Origin: Candidatus Bathyarchaeota archaeon
GTDB lineage: Archaea; Thermoproteota; Bathyarchaeia; 40CM-2-53-6
Length of the DNA: 49,354 nucleotides
NCBI GenBank assembly: GCA_005883075.1
Contig: VBAX01000052.1
Location: 1-49,354 of the forward strand
Reading direction: 5' to 3'
Shown: positions 39,440-48,841 of the stretch, one piece after another
Layout: the number at the start of each line of letters is the position of its first letter
Numbering within the stretch: position 1 is the stretch's first letter
Program-made: the position numbers and the translations under genes
Notes under the pieces: generated by a model
The model's database searches: none
What the model saw: only the letters and a program-made list of their open reading frames with translations
Told to the model about the DNA's origin: nothing

Positions 39440-39872
39440 CTGGTTAGGCCAACATAACGAGGAACTTACCCGATCAAGAGTCTCACATGAATGTCTGAGG
39501 AAGAGCCAGTCCCGCGATGTAGGGCATAGCTAGTTCGCGGGGCCCATCACCAAATTCGCCTATTTTCGGCCCCTGTTCTCGAATCTGAGAGGTCACTTCA
39601 ACCTCCCCCCAAGATTCGTTCGGAAAAATCATAATTTTTCAAGTCATCTTAGCCCAGACCGTGCCTGATCAGCCGGTCTCGCCCATTCTCACCGCCAGAC
39701 ACCAGGTGTTTTAGAAAATAGGGGGTCTTAGCGACCGACCCTCGCGTCGCAAGAGTGGCTTTCCTGGCGAGAGACCCTCAATGGGTCCCTTGTTTCCTTA
39801 ACAGGCTCGGAGCCGATACTCATCGCGGAGAAGAACTCCAACAAGATATCTACGTGATCGAAAAAACCGCGT

Positions 39873-41237
39873 CTACTTGCTAGATTTGGCTACTTCCTTT
39901 ACCGCGCCCTCTAGAATCTCAAGTCCAGAATCCACAAGATCCCTAGTTATTATCAGTGGAGGAGCGATGCGGAGAGTCGAGTGACCCGCCGTGATCATAG
40001 CAAGACCGCGCCGGAACGACTTCATCATAATCTCGTGCGCCTCGTTGTCACCTGATTCTTTCGTCTTAGGATCCTTCACGATCTCAGCCCCGACCATCAA
40101 CCCTTTCCCTCGAACATCGCCGATGATATCGTACTTCTCCTGCATCTCCTTCAATCGCTTAACCATGTAGTCCCCCTGTTTCGTGGCGTTCTCAAGAAGG
40201 TGTTCATCTCTAATCGCATTGATCACCTCTATCGCGGCGGCACACGACACTGGATTACCGCCGAAAGTGTTTGCATGCGATCCTCCCTCCCAGTCCATCA
40301 GGTCAGAGTTTGCGACAGTCGCCCCGATCGGCATGCCAGATGCCAGTGCCTTTGACGTGCAGAGGACATCCGGCTCGACGCCCCAGTGTTCGATTCCAAA
40401 CCAGCGCCCAGTCCTTCCCATTCCAGCTTGCACCTCATCATCGACCATCAGAATCCCATTCTTGTCCAACAACTTTCTTAATCGCTTGAAGTATTCCTGT
40501 GGAGGAACAACATACCCACCCTCTCCCTGGATCGGTTCGATGAAGAAGGCAGCAACATCCTCCGGTGGAAGATACTTGTCCAGGACTTGCTCTTGGATGA
40601 AGTCGACGCAATACATGTCGCATTCCGGATAGGTCATCTTGAATGGGCACCTGTAACAGTACGCGAAGGGAACGTGAGTATCCCCCGGAACCATCGGGAA
40701 GAAATGTCTCCGCTGCACAGGCTTGCTCGCGGTAAGACTCAACGCTCCCAACGTCCTTCCGTGAAACGCCCCGGTGAAGCTGAGAAAACTGTGCTTTCGC
40801 GAATGCCACTTGGCAAGTTTCATCGCGGCCTCGATAGCTTCGGTGCCGCTGTTGCTCAGGAACACTTTCTTCTGGAAGTTCCCCGGAGTTATCTTGACCA
40901 GTTCCTTCGATAGCTGAACCACCTTTTCGTAGTAAAAATCGGTCCATGAATAGTGAATCAGTTTCTCCGCCTGAGACTTGATCGCTTCGACAACCTTCGG
41001 ATGCGAATGTCCCACAGCGAGACAGACTAGGCCTGAGTTGAAATCAATGAACTCGTTTCCATCAACATCCCTTACAATACATCCTTGGCCGGAGTCGGCA
41101 GCGAGCGGGTAGAATCTAACGAGAGAGGGAGAGATCAAAGACTCATCCTCTTTCAACAACGCTCGGGCCTTTGGACCTGGAGGAGTAACCACGATCTTCG
41201 GATATTTCGCGGCTGGCATTGGTGGCGACGTGCTCAC
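39873..41237 (-). CDS. class III PLP-dependent aminotransferase (acetylornithine/4-aminobutyrate type)
   Basis: LSNSGTEAIEAAMKLAKWHSRKHSFLSFTGAFHGRTLGALSLTASK, MVDDEVQAGMGRTGRWFGIEHWGVEPDVLCTSKALASGMPIGA. Confidence 0.95.
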   Translation of the reverse strand: MSTSPPMPAAKYPKIVVTPPGPKARALLKEDESLISPSLVRFYPLAADSGQGCIVRDVDGNEFIDFNSGLVCLAVGHSHPKVVEAIKSQAEKLIHYSWTDFYYEKVVQLSKELVKITPGNFQKKVFLSNSGTEAIEAAMKLAKWHSRKHSFLSFTGAFHGRTLGALSLTASKPVQRRHFFPMVPGDTHVPFAYCYRCPFKMTYPECDMYCVDFIQEQVLDKYLPPEDVAAFFIEPIQGEGGYVVPPQEYFKRLRKLLDKNGILMVDDEVQAGMGRTGRWFGIEHWGVEPDVLCTSKALASGMPIGATVANSDLMDWEGGSHANTFGGNPVSCAAAIEVINAIRDEHLLENATKQGDYMVKRLKEMQEKYDIIGDVRGKGLMVGAEIVKDPKTKESGDNEAHEIMMKSFRRGLAMITAGHSTLRIAPPLIITRDLVDSGLEILEGAVKEVAKSSK

Positions 41238-41286
41238 CTCTCTGCCACTAATAAGATTGCGCAGAATATCCGCTTGTGTACGCGTC

Positions 41287-41610
41287 TCAGTTTCCTAGAG
41301 TTATCTCGATCGTGGAGAGGCTTGCAATCGAACCGTCTTCTCGCTCAACCTCTTCGGTCCCGATATCTACAGTATGGATCTGGACGTTTTTGAAAAAAGC
41401 TCTCCTGAGCATCTCGACTGTTTCAACAGCCTTGTTAATTGACTGGCCGCGAGCTCTCACCATGACCTCTGGGACCCCAGTATTGAACAGTGTCACGCAG
41501 GCAACCACGTAGTTCATAGTTGGTTTCTTGCCTATCCGCACGATGTTTGGAGCTGGCTCTTCATCTTCGAATCCATCGTCCAGCTCGGTCTCGGGAAGTA
41601 TCTTTGACAT
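41287..41610 (-). CDS. albA: DNA/RNA-binding protein Alba
   Basis: From ATG 41610: MSKILPETELDDGFEDEEPAPNIVRIGKKPTMNYVVACVTLFNTGVPEVMVRARGQSINKAVETVEMLRRAFFKNVQIHTVDIGTEEV...STIEITLGN. Confidence 0.92.
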   Translation of the reverse strand: MSKILPETELDDGFEDEEPAPNIVRIGKKPTMNYVVACVTLFNTGVPEVMVRARGQSINKAVETVEMLRRAFFKNVQIHTVDIGTEEVEREDGSIASLSTIEITLGN

Positions 41611-41794
41611 GGTGACCTGTGTCGATTGTTTGTAGCGAGTTCGTTCCTGCAAGATTAACCTTGCCAAACCGAGGGGATTTGACGAAGGGACTCCCTCGTA
41701 ACGCGTTCGTTCTAGTTCTCTCGGCCGTGCGCCCTGCTTTTAAGGGACTGAACAATGGAGTCACCCGTCCCTTCGGAGTTGCTACCCGCATCAC

Positions 41795-42085
41795 ATGTCC
41801 TCAGTAAATCCGACAGTTTTTCACATGTTGGAGAGGCTGGTGGGGAAGAGAGTATTGGCGGTGATTAACCGCGATTTTGGCTACGAGGGACTGCTTGCAG
41901 TCGTATCGCACGAACCACCAGGGGTCTGGTTATCTGAGTCTGAAGCGGTGATTCTGCGTTCTACAGTTGTTAGTCCTATTCCTCAGATCGTGAACCGGGA
42001 GCCGAAGGGCGACATTTTCTTGCACTTGGACGCGATTCAAAGGTTGGAGTCGGTTTCGGAGGGAAAGCCCAGCGCTCGGCGATAG
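41795..42085 (+). CDS. Lsm-like small protein
   Basis: HMLERLVGKRVLAVINRDFGYEGLLAVVSHEPPGVWLSESEAVIL resembles an Sm1 segment. Assignment tentative. Confidence 0.5.
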   Translation: MSSVNPTVFHMLERLVGKRVLAVINRDFGYEGLLAVVSHEPPGVWLSESEAVILRSTVVSPIPQIVNREPKGDIFLHLDAIQRLESVSEGKPSARR

Positions 42086-42107
42086 GGTAGCTTGGCTCGA
42101 CGGTCTG

Positions 42108-43085
42108 TTGGTCGCCGCGTCCGGCGTTACTATCGTGATGGACCCCGTCACCCTTCGGAGAGTTCCGCAGACTGCTAGGGTTCTCGTCTCTCATGCTCAC
42201 AGCGATCATACTCGCGGGTTTGGACACAAGGGGCTCAAGCAGTCAACAGTCGAGACGAGAGATATTCACACCGCTCTGAACACGCACAGGATTTCCAATT
42301 TCGCTGCGATCGACCTGGACCGCAAGATCTCGGTTGATGGCGTCGAGATCAGAGCGCTAAACGCGGGACATATGTTAGGGTCTGCCCAGTTTCTTGTCCA
42401 CACACCGGCGACCTCGATCTTGTACACTGGAGACATTAACTGCGTTGATACTTTGACGACAAAAGCGGCCGAGCCTCACAGGTGTGACGTTCTCGTTATC
42501 GAGGCGACCTACGGATCGCCGGTCTACCGTTTTCCATCTCGCGAGACGATCTACGCCGGTGTCGTTGAGTGGGCCGTGGAGATGATAAAGCAGGGTTGCG
42601 TTCCATGTCTACACGTCTACGCTGCAGGCAAGGCGCAGGAGATGGTTCGCCTCTTCAACGTCTACACTCACCTACCTGTCGTTGTTAATCCGCGTCTCGA
42701 TGGGGTGAACGAGGCTTATCGAAAGAGCGGTCATTCGTTGAATTGGCTGGCCTCGGACTCCGCGGATGGGAGAGAAGTCTTGGAGAAGGATCCTTGCGTC
42801 TACATTACCACTCCCGGTGACAGGAGGAGTATTGGTAGGAAGGCGGCGAGGGCTTTTGCCACTGGCTGGGCTCTCTCGTTGAGAGGCCGTAACGCGGCCT
42901 TCCCGTTGAGCAGCCACGCCGATTTCGAGCAGCTAGTATCGTTTATCAAAGCGTGCCAACCCGAGGAGGTGTACATTTTCACCGGGTTTGCTGAGGAGCT
43001 GGGGCGAACGGTCAAGTCTGAGCTTGGACTTAACGCGAAGGCTGTTCCTACGATGAATCAGAGAAAATTGCTCGACGACTACTAG
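42108..43085 (+). CDS. MBL-fold beta-CASP exonuclease-like protein (similar to ligase-associated exonuclease / mRNA 3'-end processing factor)
   Basis: TARVLVSHAHSDHTRGF (HxHxDH), NAGHMLGSAQFLV, ILYTGDINC, LVIEATYGSPVYRFPSRE, FPLSSHADFEQLVSFI. Confidence 0.85.
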   Translation: MVAASGVTIVMDPVTLRRVPQTARVLVSHAHSDHTRGFGHKGLKQSTVETRDIHTALNTHRISNFAAIDLDRKISVDGVEIRALNAGHMLGSAQFLVHTPATSILYTGDINCVDTLTTKAAEPHRCDVLVIEATYGSPVYRFPSRETIYAGVVEWAVEMIKQGCVPCLHVYAAGKAQEMVRLFNVYTHLPVVVNPRLDGVNEAYRKSGHSLNWLASDSADGREVLEKDPCVYITTPGDRRSIGRKAARAFATGWALSLRGRNAAFPLSSHADFEQLVSFIKACQPEEVYIFTGFAEELGRTVKSELGLNAKAVPTMNQRKLLDDY

Positions 43086-43113
43086 CCTTCTAGTCAGATT
43101 GATTGGGGCTGGG

Positions 43114-43296
43114 TCAGGTAACGGGGAGGAGGAAGTATGCGATAAGGGCGAGAGCTACGAGTCCTACTCCGGATATGACAACTAGTTGGGGGCTCAGTTT
43201 TATTCCTGGGGTATCTTCTTCGAAGAAGCGCAAGAGTCCGGCGCTTGCGGCGGGCATCGGTGCTTCGTCTCGGCGTCTCTTCTCTCGCTTGGTCAA
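43114..43296 (-). CDS. preprotein translocase subunit Sec61-beta
   Basis: MTKREKRRRDEAPMPAASAGLLRFFEEDTPGIKLSPQLVVISGVGLVALALIAYFLLPVT has the archaeal Sec61-beta signature SAGLLRFFEExTPGIKLSPxxV. Confidence 0.92.
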   Translation of the reverse strand: MTKREKRRRDEAPMPAASAGLLRFFEEDTPGIKLSPQLVVISGVGLVALALIAYFLLPVT

Positions 43297-43353
43297 CTAG
43301 TGTCTCCTGCTTCCTGCGTTTGGGGCGTATGCTCTGTAATAAGTCTGGCGTGG

Positions 43354-44673
43354 CTATCGTAGCTGTATGTACTCGTAGGCGTCTCTCGTTGATTCGAACG
43401 CATAGTGTACTCGTGTGAATCCTTTTCGGAACTCATTGACGATCCTGCCTACCTTCGCTGGATCCTCGCCCTTGACGACAACTCGATGCATCAGCTGGGC
43501 TATTTCTTTCATCTCTGACTCTTTCATTCCTAGTCGCGTGACTTCTGATACGCCGCATCTTATTCCTCCGGGAGCTTCAAAGTGTCTTCCTTCTTTGATG
43601 TCATAGGGTAGAAGGTTGCGGTTGAGGATGATATTGGCATCTTCGAGTTTTTTCTCGATGGTTTTTCCATCGCCGTACTTGGTTATGTCTGCGACCAGAA
43701 GGTGGGATTTCGTAAAACCTTTCTTCTCGCCGAGAACCTTGAACCCTAACTCGTGGAGCGCCTGCGCGAGGGCTTTACTGTTCTTGACGATCTGAGCCGC
43801 GTATTCTCTCCCATAGACCAGCATCTCAGCGAACATTATTGCTTTCCCCGCGAGATGGTGGAGGTGGTGGTTGCTAACGTTGCCAGGGAAGGTTGCTTTT
43901 TTGATCTTCTCCGCGTTTTCTGGATGGGATAGTATCAGTCCGCCTTGTGGTCCGGGCAGTGTCTTGTGTGTGCTGCAGGTCATGGCGTCGACGCCCTCGT
44001 GCATTGGATCCTGGAACTGGTGTCCCGCAACGAGGCCCGCTACATGGGCTGCGTCATAGCAGCATTTGGCTCCATGCTCTTGGAATATGGGAGCAAGTTC
44101 TTTGACAGGGTGCGGGAATGGGAGAACCGAACCACCGAGCATCGCCAACGTTGGCTTCTTACTCTCGGCCGCCAATTTCTTGATCTTCTTCTCAGTCGCG
44201 TCAACATCAATGTTCATCTCTTCCGTGTCGAACGGAAAATATTCGACGTTAAGCCCTCGTACTGAGCCTGCTGTTCCTCCGAACTCTTTCTTTCCCATGC
44301 TGATGTGACCTCCGGCAGGAATCGCCAGCGCCATGATCGTGTCTCCTGGAGTCGTGAACGTGGTGTACGCCACGAGGTTCGCGCATACTCCAGATATTGG
44401 CCGGACATCAGCAAAATCGACCCGGAACAGTTCCTTGGCGAGGTCCATGCAGATCTGTTCTACTTGGTCGATGTATCGGCAGCCGGCGTAGACTCTCTCG
44501 CCTGTCCAGCCTTCTGCGTAGCGATTGCCGAAGTCGGAGAGGATGGCTTCTTTGACTGCGGGGCTGGGAATGTTCTCGCTAGCGATAAGCGGGATGGCTC
44601 CGGAAAACCATTCGTGGTGGGCTTGTAGGAGTTGGAAGACTCGCTGGTAGGATTCCTTTGGCTGTGATAGCAT
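43354..44673 (-). CDS. glyA: serine hydroxymethyltransferase
   Basis: IPLIASENIPSPAVKEAILSDFGNRYAEG, CCYDAAHVAGLVAG, MTCSTHKTLPGPQGGLIL. Confidence 0.96.
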   Translation of the reverse strand: MLSQPKESYQRVFQLLQAHHEWFSGAIPLIASENIPSPAVKEAILSDFGNRYAEGWTGERVYAGCRYIDQVEQICMDLAKELFRVDFADVRPISGVCANLVAYTTFTTPGDTIMALAIPAGGHISMGKKEFGGTAGSVRGLNVEYFPFDTEEMNIDVDATEKKIKKLAAESKKPTLAMLGGSVLPFPHPVKELAPIFQEHGAKCCYDAAHVAGLVAGHQFQDPMHEGVDAMTCSTHKTLPGPQGGLILSHPENAEKIKKATFPGNVSNHHLHHLAGKAIMFAEMLVYGREYAAQIVKNSKALAQALHELGFKVLGEKKGFTKSHLLVADITKYGDGKTIEKKLEDANIILNRNLLPYDIKEGRHFEAPGGIRCGVSEVTRLGMKESEMKEIAQLMHRVVVKGEDPAKVGRIVNEFRKGFTRVHYAFESTRDAYEYIQLR

Positions 44674-44817
44674 GCTGGATGTCTTTTCCTCGTTCTTGTA
44701 TAACCTTTCATGGCCTCTCTTCGTTTGGGCTTCGCTTCTAATGGTCGCTACCTTCCGTGGCGAGTTCGGGCTATCTTTCTGTGAGGCTGCGGTTTTGGGG
44801 AGTAGGCTGTTTATGGG

Positions 44818-45186
44818 TTAGATGTGGATGTGCAGGTTGAGGCTGTCTCTGAGTTTCCTCAGTATCGGCTCGAGGGGGCCTGGTTCGAGGCTGATGGCGA
44901 CTATCTGGTTGTTATGCGGGAAGATGACCAGGTCGACTTTCTGGTATTGTATGGATATGTGTGCGAGTGGTCCGCACTGGTTTTCAAGCTGGGATAAGGT
45001 GTCTAGGATCATTGGTGGGACGCTTCCCATGAATTTCCGGTCGTAGGTTTCGGGGGTGAGGCTCATCACGTTGGAACGCATTCGTGATTCTAGGAGTTTG
45101 CTGTTCCGGTCCAGAAGGGCGACGTAGCGGATTCGTGAGTCTAGGGCGAACAGTTCGTCGACGAGTCGTGTTTGGGGCCTGCTCAA
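44818..45186 (-). CDS. roadblock/LC7-like or DUF6659-like protein
   Basis: LFALDSRIRYVALLDRNSKLLESRMR...YDRKFMGSVPPMILDTLSQLENQCGPLAHISIQYQKVDLVIFPHNNQIVAISLEPG. Confidence 0.5.
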   Translation of the reverse strand: MSRPQTRLVDELFALDSRIRYVALLDRNSKLLESRMRSNVMSLTPETYDRKFMGSVPPMILDTLSQLENQCGPLAHISIQYQKVDLVIFPHNNQIVAISLEPGPLEPILRKLRDSLNLHIHI

Positions 45187-45550
45187 GCTAGGATCATTCG
45201 CTTCTCCGCCATGCCCGCTAAAGAAATGCTTTCGCCTTACCTAAGACTAGCCAAACTGGAATTGGATATCGCACCGGTTTCATTGCGAGGTTTTGCCTTT
45301 TCTCGACGGGTAGTATCTTCGGAGAAGTACGAAGACGGAGGCAATCCATTGTTTTTGGGCTTGGGGGATTGCTCTCTTGCGTCGCGAGGTGCGCTCTGCA
45401 AGACCGCCCCTTTTTAGAGGAGAAAATTTTCTGTATGGCAGCGATTATGGGCGAGACAGGCGATTCAGGGCACAGTCCAGGCTTGGATCAGATGGCGTTT
45501 TTAACGAGTCGTCAAGAACGGTTTGCTATGCAATTAAGGGGACGGCTTCC

Positions 45551-45823
45551 AGATTCGAGATCAGGGCTGATAACGGGCGATTTCGCAAACCGTAAGGTTT
45601 CCCAAACCGCTTTTGTGTCGCGGGACGAAAATCACAAGAGGGTCATTTTTTTCGCGACCCGTTTGCTGTCCGAACCCGATTTGCGTTTGTTTCTTTGAGA
45701 CAGGCATGTTATCGGCATGTCCTGGCTTTTTCGATCCCCGTGTTTTCCCTTGGGATGAGCGTGGAAAGTCCCGTTCTAGAAATCGCGTGCTTAGATTCGA
45801 GATCAGGGTTGATTCTGGGCGAA
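45551..45823. repeat. ~30-bp direct repeat pair (45551-45581 and 45793-45823) in an ~820-bp apparently noncoding region
   Basis: agattcgagatcagggctgataacgggcga versus agattcgagatcagggttgattctgggcga. Confidence 0.7.
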
Positions 45824-46007
45824 TCTCACAGAGATTTTTTAGATATTGTTGGATCCTTGATCATCTCGACCAGGGGAGTGGCGAGGTCTCGCTTCGAGAG
45901 TAGCATGTTCTGGGAATCATGGCTGGAATATCCGGTTGTGAGTTCGAGATCTTCGGCCGGAGTTTATATTCCGGTTTTTCTGATCTTCCGGAAAAATACT
46001 GCTTGTT

Positions 46008-47459
46008 GTGGGTCTGTTTCTCTTGGAATACAAGTGGGTTGTTCTGACGGTCACTACCGTCGGAATTTTCATGGCGACCCTTGACTCCAGCATTGTCGTG
46101 GTTGGGCTCCCACAGGTCGTGTCTGATCTGAAAACCAACCTGGTCGTCGGCGTCTGGATTATCACAATCTACCGTCTCATGATCACAGTTCTCCTTGTCG
46201 GGATCGGTCGGTGGGCCGACATGCACGGGCGGGTCCGGCTCTACAACATGGGCTTCGCAATCTTCACCATCGGCTCCCTCCTTTCAGGTCTTTCTCCCAC
46301 GGCTGAGGCTCTTCTCGCCTTCCGGCTTGTTCAAGGCATTGGAGCAGCTCTGCTATTCGTCAATAGCGTCGCGATCGTCACGGACGCCTTCTCCGGCAAA
46401 GATCTTGGAAAAGGAATCGGGATAAACCAAGTGGCCATAAACGCCGGGACGATCACGGGGTACACTCTGAGCGGAGTCCTTATCCAGCTCTTCACCTGGC
46501 GTTCCATATTTCTAGTAAACGTTCCAATAGGGATCTTCGGAACCTACTGGTCTAGAAAGCGACTGAAGGAGATTTCGCGGCCGGCAGTCGGAGAGAGGTT
46601 TGACGCAGCAGGAGCCATTACATTCTCAATCGCCATTACTCTCTTACTCTTGGGTCTCACCCTCGGTAGCCTTACGGACTTTGCTAACCAAGCCGTGGTC
46701 ACTGCTAGCATTCTCTGCTTTGCTATTTTCATCATGATCGAGAGAAGAGCTAGGTATCCGGCACTAGACCTGTCCCTGTTCAAGATCAGACTGTTCACTG
46801 CAGGAAACATTGCCAACCTCCTTAGCGGACTGGCGTTCGCGGCACTAGCTTTCGTCATGACACTTTACTTCCAACTGGTTAGGGGGTATGATCCACTTCA
46901 CGCGGGGATATTTCTCATCCCTCTAGATGTGACGCTGATTCTTGTCGGGCCAGTTAGCGGTTGGCTCTCCGACAAATGGGGTGCGAGAGGGTTAAGCACA
47001 TTGGGGTTGCTCGTCGCCTCTGCCGGCTTCTTCTTTCTCTCCGAATTCGATCTGAACACGCCGTATCCTCAGATTGCGCTTTGGCTGGCGCTTGTCGGAT
47101 TTGGTATCGGCCTTTTCCGTAGTCCTAACGCGAGTTCGGTAATGGGGTCTGTTCCGGGTTCCAAGAGAGGAATCTCGTCAGGGGTCCGAGCCACGATCAT
47201 CAACACTAGTATCGTCGCCAGCATTCCCCTAGTCTTGGCGCTTATGACCGCGGACGTTCCATATTCCAAGCTTGTGAACTTGGCAAACGTAGGTCTAGGA
47301 GGAGTCACCCAGCTCGCCAGCGGGGAAGTGGGAACCTTCCTCGCCGGACTGCAGCACTCTCTGATTGTACTATCGTTCCTGATCCTCGGATCGGCAATAT
47401 TCTCGTTTCTTCGCGGACCGAGGACAGAATCAGAGGAATCTGCACTTCATCAAGCGTAG
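46008..47459 (+). CDS. MFS transporter, DHA2 (14-TM, EmrB/QacA-like) drug exporter
   Basis: GIFMATLDSSIVVVGLPQVVSDL, IGRWADMHGRVRLYNMGFAIFTIGSLLSGLSPTAEALLAFRLVQGIGAALLFVNSVAIVTDAF. Confidence 0.93.
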   Translation: MGLFLLEYKWVVLTVTTVGIFMATLDSSIVVVGLPQVVSDLKTNLVVGVWIITIYRLMITVLLVGIGRWADMHGRVRLYNMGFAIFTIGSLLSGLSPTAEALLAFRLVQGIGAALLFVNSVAIVTDAFSGKDLGKGIGINQVAINAGTITGYTLSGVLIQLFTWRSIFLVNVPIGIFGTYWSRKRLKEISRPAVGERFDAAGAITFSIAITLLLLGLTLGSLTDFANQAVVTASILCFAIFIMIERRARYPALDLSLFKIRLFTAGNIANLLSGLAFAALAFVMTLYFQLVRGYDPLHAGIFLIPLDVTLILVGPVSGWLSDKWGARGLSTLGLLVASAGFFFLSEFDLNTPYPQIALWLALVGFGIGLFRSPNASSVMGSVPGSKRGISSGVRATIINTSIVASIPLVLALMTADVPYSKLVNLANVGLGGVTQLASGEVGTFLAGLQHSLIVLSFLILGSAIFSFLRGPRTESEESALHQA

Positions 47460-47462
47460 TGG

Positions 47463-47545
47463 AGCCCCGGATGGGGGTTGAACCCATGACCTACGGCTTT
47501 TTTGGCTTTTACAAAGCCGTCGCTCTACCACTGAGCTACCGGGGC
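47463..47545 (-). tRNA. tRNA-Thr(TGT) with 11-nt canonical intron; CCA at 47460-47462
   Basis: GCCCCGG TA GCTC AGTGGTA GAGC G ACGGC TTTGTA [AAAGCCAAAAA] A GCCGT AGGTC ATGGG TTCAACC CCCAT CCGGGGC T. Mature 72 nt + 11-nt intron = 83 nt span. Confidence 0.88.
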
Positions 47546-47602
47546 GAGCATCGAACCGTGTCGGAATCTATCTCAGATAAAATCTCTCGGCACGCCCGCG
47601 TT

Positions 47603-48841
47603 CTAGGCGATCGGGTTTGCCATGCGCATTCTGGTGGCCGCTCGGACAAGCGCGTCTACTCCGGGGAGATTTTGACCGGACAGGAGGGAGAGCATTGCAC
47701 CGCCAGCCGTGCTGACATGGCTGAACTTTTCTTCTATGCCATGGATAGATGCAAGGCCGACCAAGTGTCCTCCTCCAATGACTGTGTAGCCGTTGCTTTC
47801 GGCCATCGATTCCAGCAGTTCCTTTGTTCCCTTGTCAAATCCGTTTCTCTCAAAGACCCCTAGTGGTCCGTTGGCAACGGTCGTGGCAGCCCCCTTCACG
47901 ATATTAGAGTATTTCTCCAGGGTCTTAGAGCCGATGTCAAGCGCCTCTTGTTCAATGCGAGTCGATGTGACTGGACGGTCGATTCTCTTCCCCTGCTTGT
48001 CCTCGTAAGCTAAGTCCAACGGGACCTCGATATGATCTCGGTACTTCTCAGTCAGGTCTTTGGCTCGGTCGAGGAATTGTTTGAAGTCGCGTATTTCTCC
48101 ATCATCGATCTTTGTCTCTACCTGCCGGGCTCGTAGAAACAGTTTTGCCGGCACTCCCCCTAACAGGACCTTGTCTGCTTTTTCTCGTGCCAGTATGTTT
48201 TCGATGACCGGGATCTTGTCTTCGACCTTTGCTCCGCCTAGAGAGTAGACGCATGGTCTCTTTGGTTCTTCGAGGAGAGTTGAGACCGCGTCTAGTTCTT
48301 TCTCCATCAGGCGGCCGGCTGCGCTCGGCAGTAATTCTGGCAGGCCTGCGATGGAGGGTTGTGATCTGTGGGCTGTTGCGAACGCGTCGTCCACATATAG
48401 GTCGAAGAGGGGTGCTAATCGTCGGACAAAATGCGTCTTGACCAGTTTCTCGCGCTTGTCGTCGATGTTTTCCTCGGCGCAGAATCTGAGGTTATCGAGG
48501 ACTAGGATCTCGCCTTGTTGGACCTTGTTGATTTTCTCGAGGGCGTGAGGTCCGATGACGTCGTCTACAAACTTGATGTTTTGGGAGCAGTATTGGGCTA
48601 GGAGGTTTGCGTGAGGTTCGAGAGATGTGAAGTCGTCTTTTCCGGGGCGGCTCTGGTGGGAGCCGAGTACTACGCGAGCCTCATCTAGCTCGGATAGAGT
48701 CTTGGAGATAGCCTTGATTCGTGTATCATCTAGGATCTGGTGTGTGGAAGGATCTAGAGGGACGTTAATGTCCACTCTGAGGAAGACCCGTTTGTCCCTC
48801 GTTTCAACATCGTCAAGAGTTAGAAAATCGTATTTTTTCAG
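47603..48841 (-). CDS. pgk: phosphoglycerate kinase (probable CTG start at 48841)
   Basis: LKKYDFLTLDDVETRDKRVFLRVDINVPLD...ARVVLGSHQSRPG...VLDNLRF...YVDDAFATAHRSQPSIAGLP...SLGGAKVEDKIPVIENIL. The ORF-track start (48775) omits the conserved N-terminal strand. Confidence 0.92.
   Translation of the reverse strand: MKKYDFLTLDDVETRDKRVFLRVDINVPLDPSTHQILDDTRIKAISKTLSELDEARVVLGSHQSRPGKDDFTSLEPHANLLAQYCSQNIKFVDDVIGPHALEKINKVQQGEILVLDNLRFCAEENIDDKREKLVKTHFVRRLAPLFDLYVDDAFATAHRSQPSIAGLPELLPSAAGRLMEKELDAVSTLLEEPKRPCVYSLGGAKVEDKIPVIENILAREKADKVLLGGVPAKLFLRARQVETKIDDGEIRDFKQFLDRAKDLTEKYRDHIEVPLDLAYEDKQGKRIDRPVTSTRIEQEALDIGSKTLEKYSNIVKGAATTVANGPLGVFERNGFDKGTKELLESMAESNGYTVIGGGHLVGLASIHGIEEKFSHVSTAGGAMLSLLSGQNLPGVDALVRAATRMRMANPIA

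Noticed and set aside
43387-43410. tRNA T-loop-like string (gattcgaacgc)
   Set aside because: Lies within the glyA coding sequence; no cloverleaf around it.
45172-46084. Several plus-strand ORFs (45172-46084) before the MFS gene
   Set aside because: Multiple frames are equally open, no recognisable domain, Arg/Phe/Ser-rich composition; treated as noncoding.
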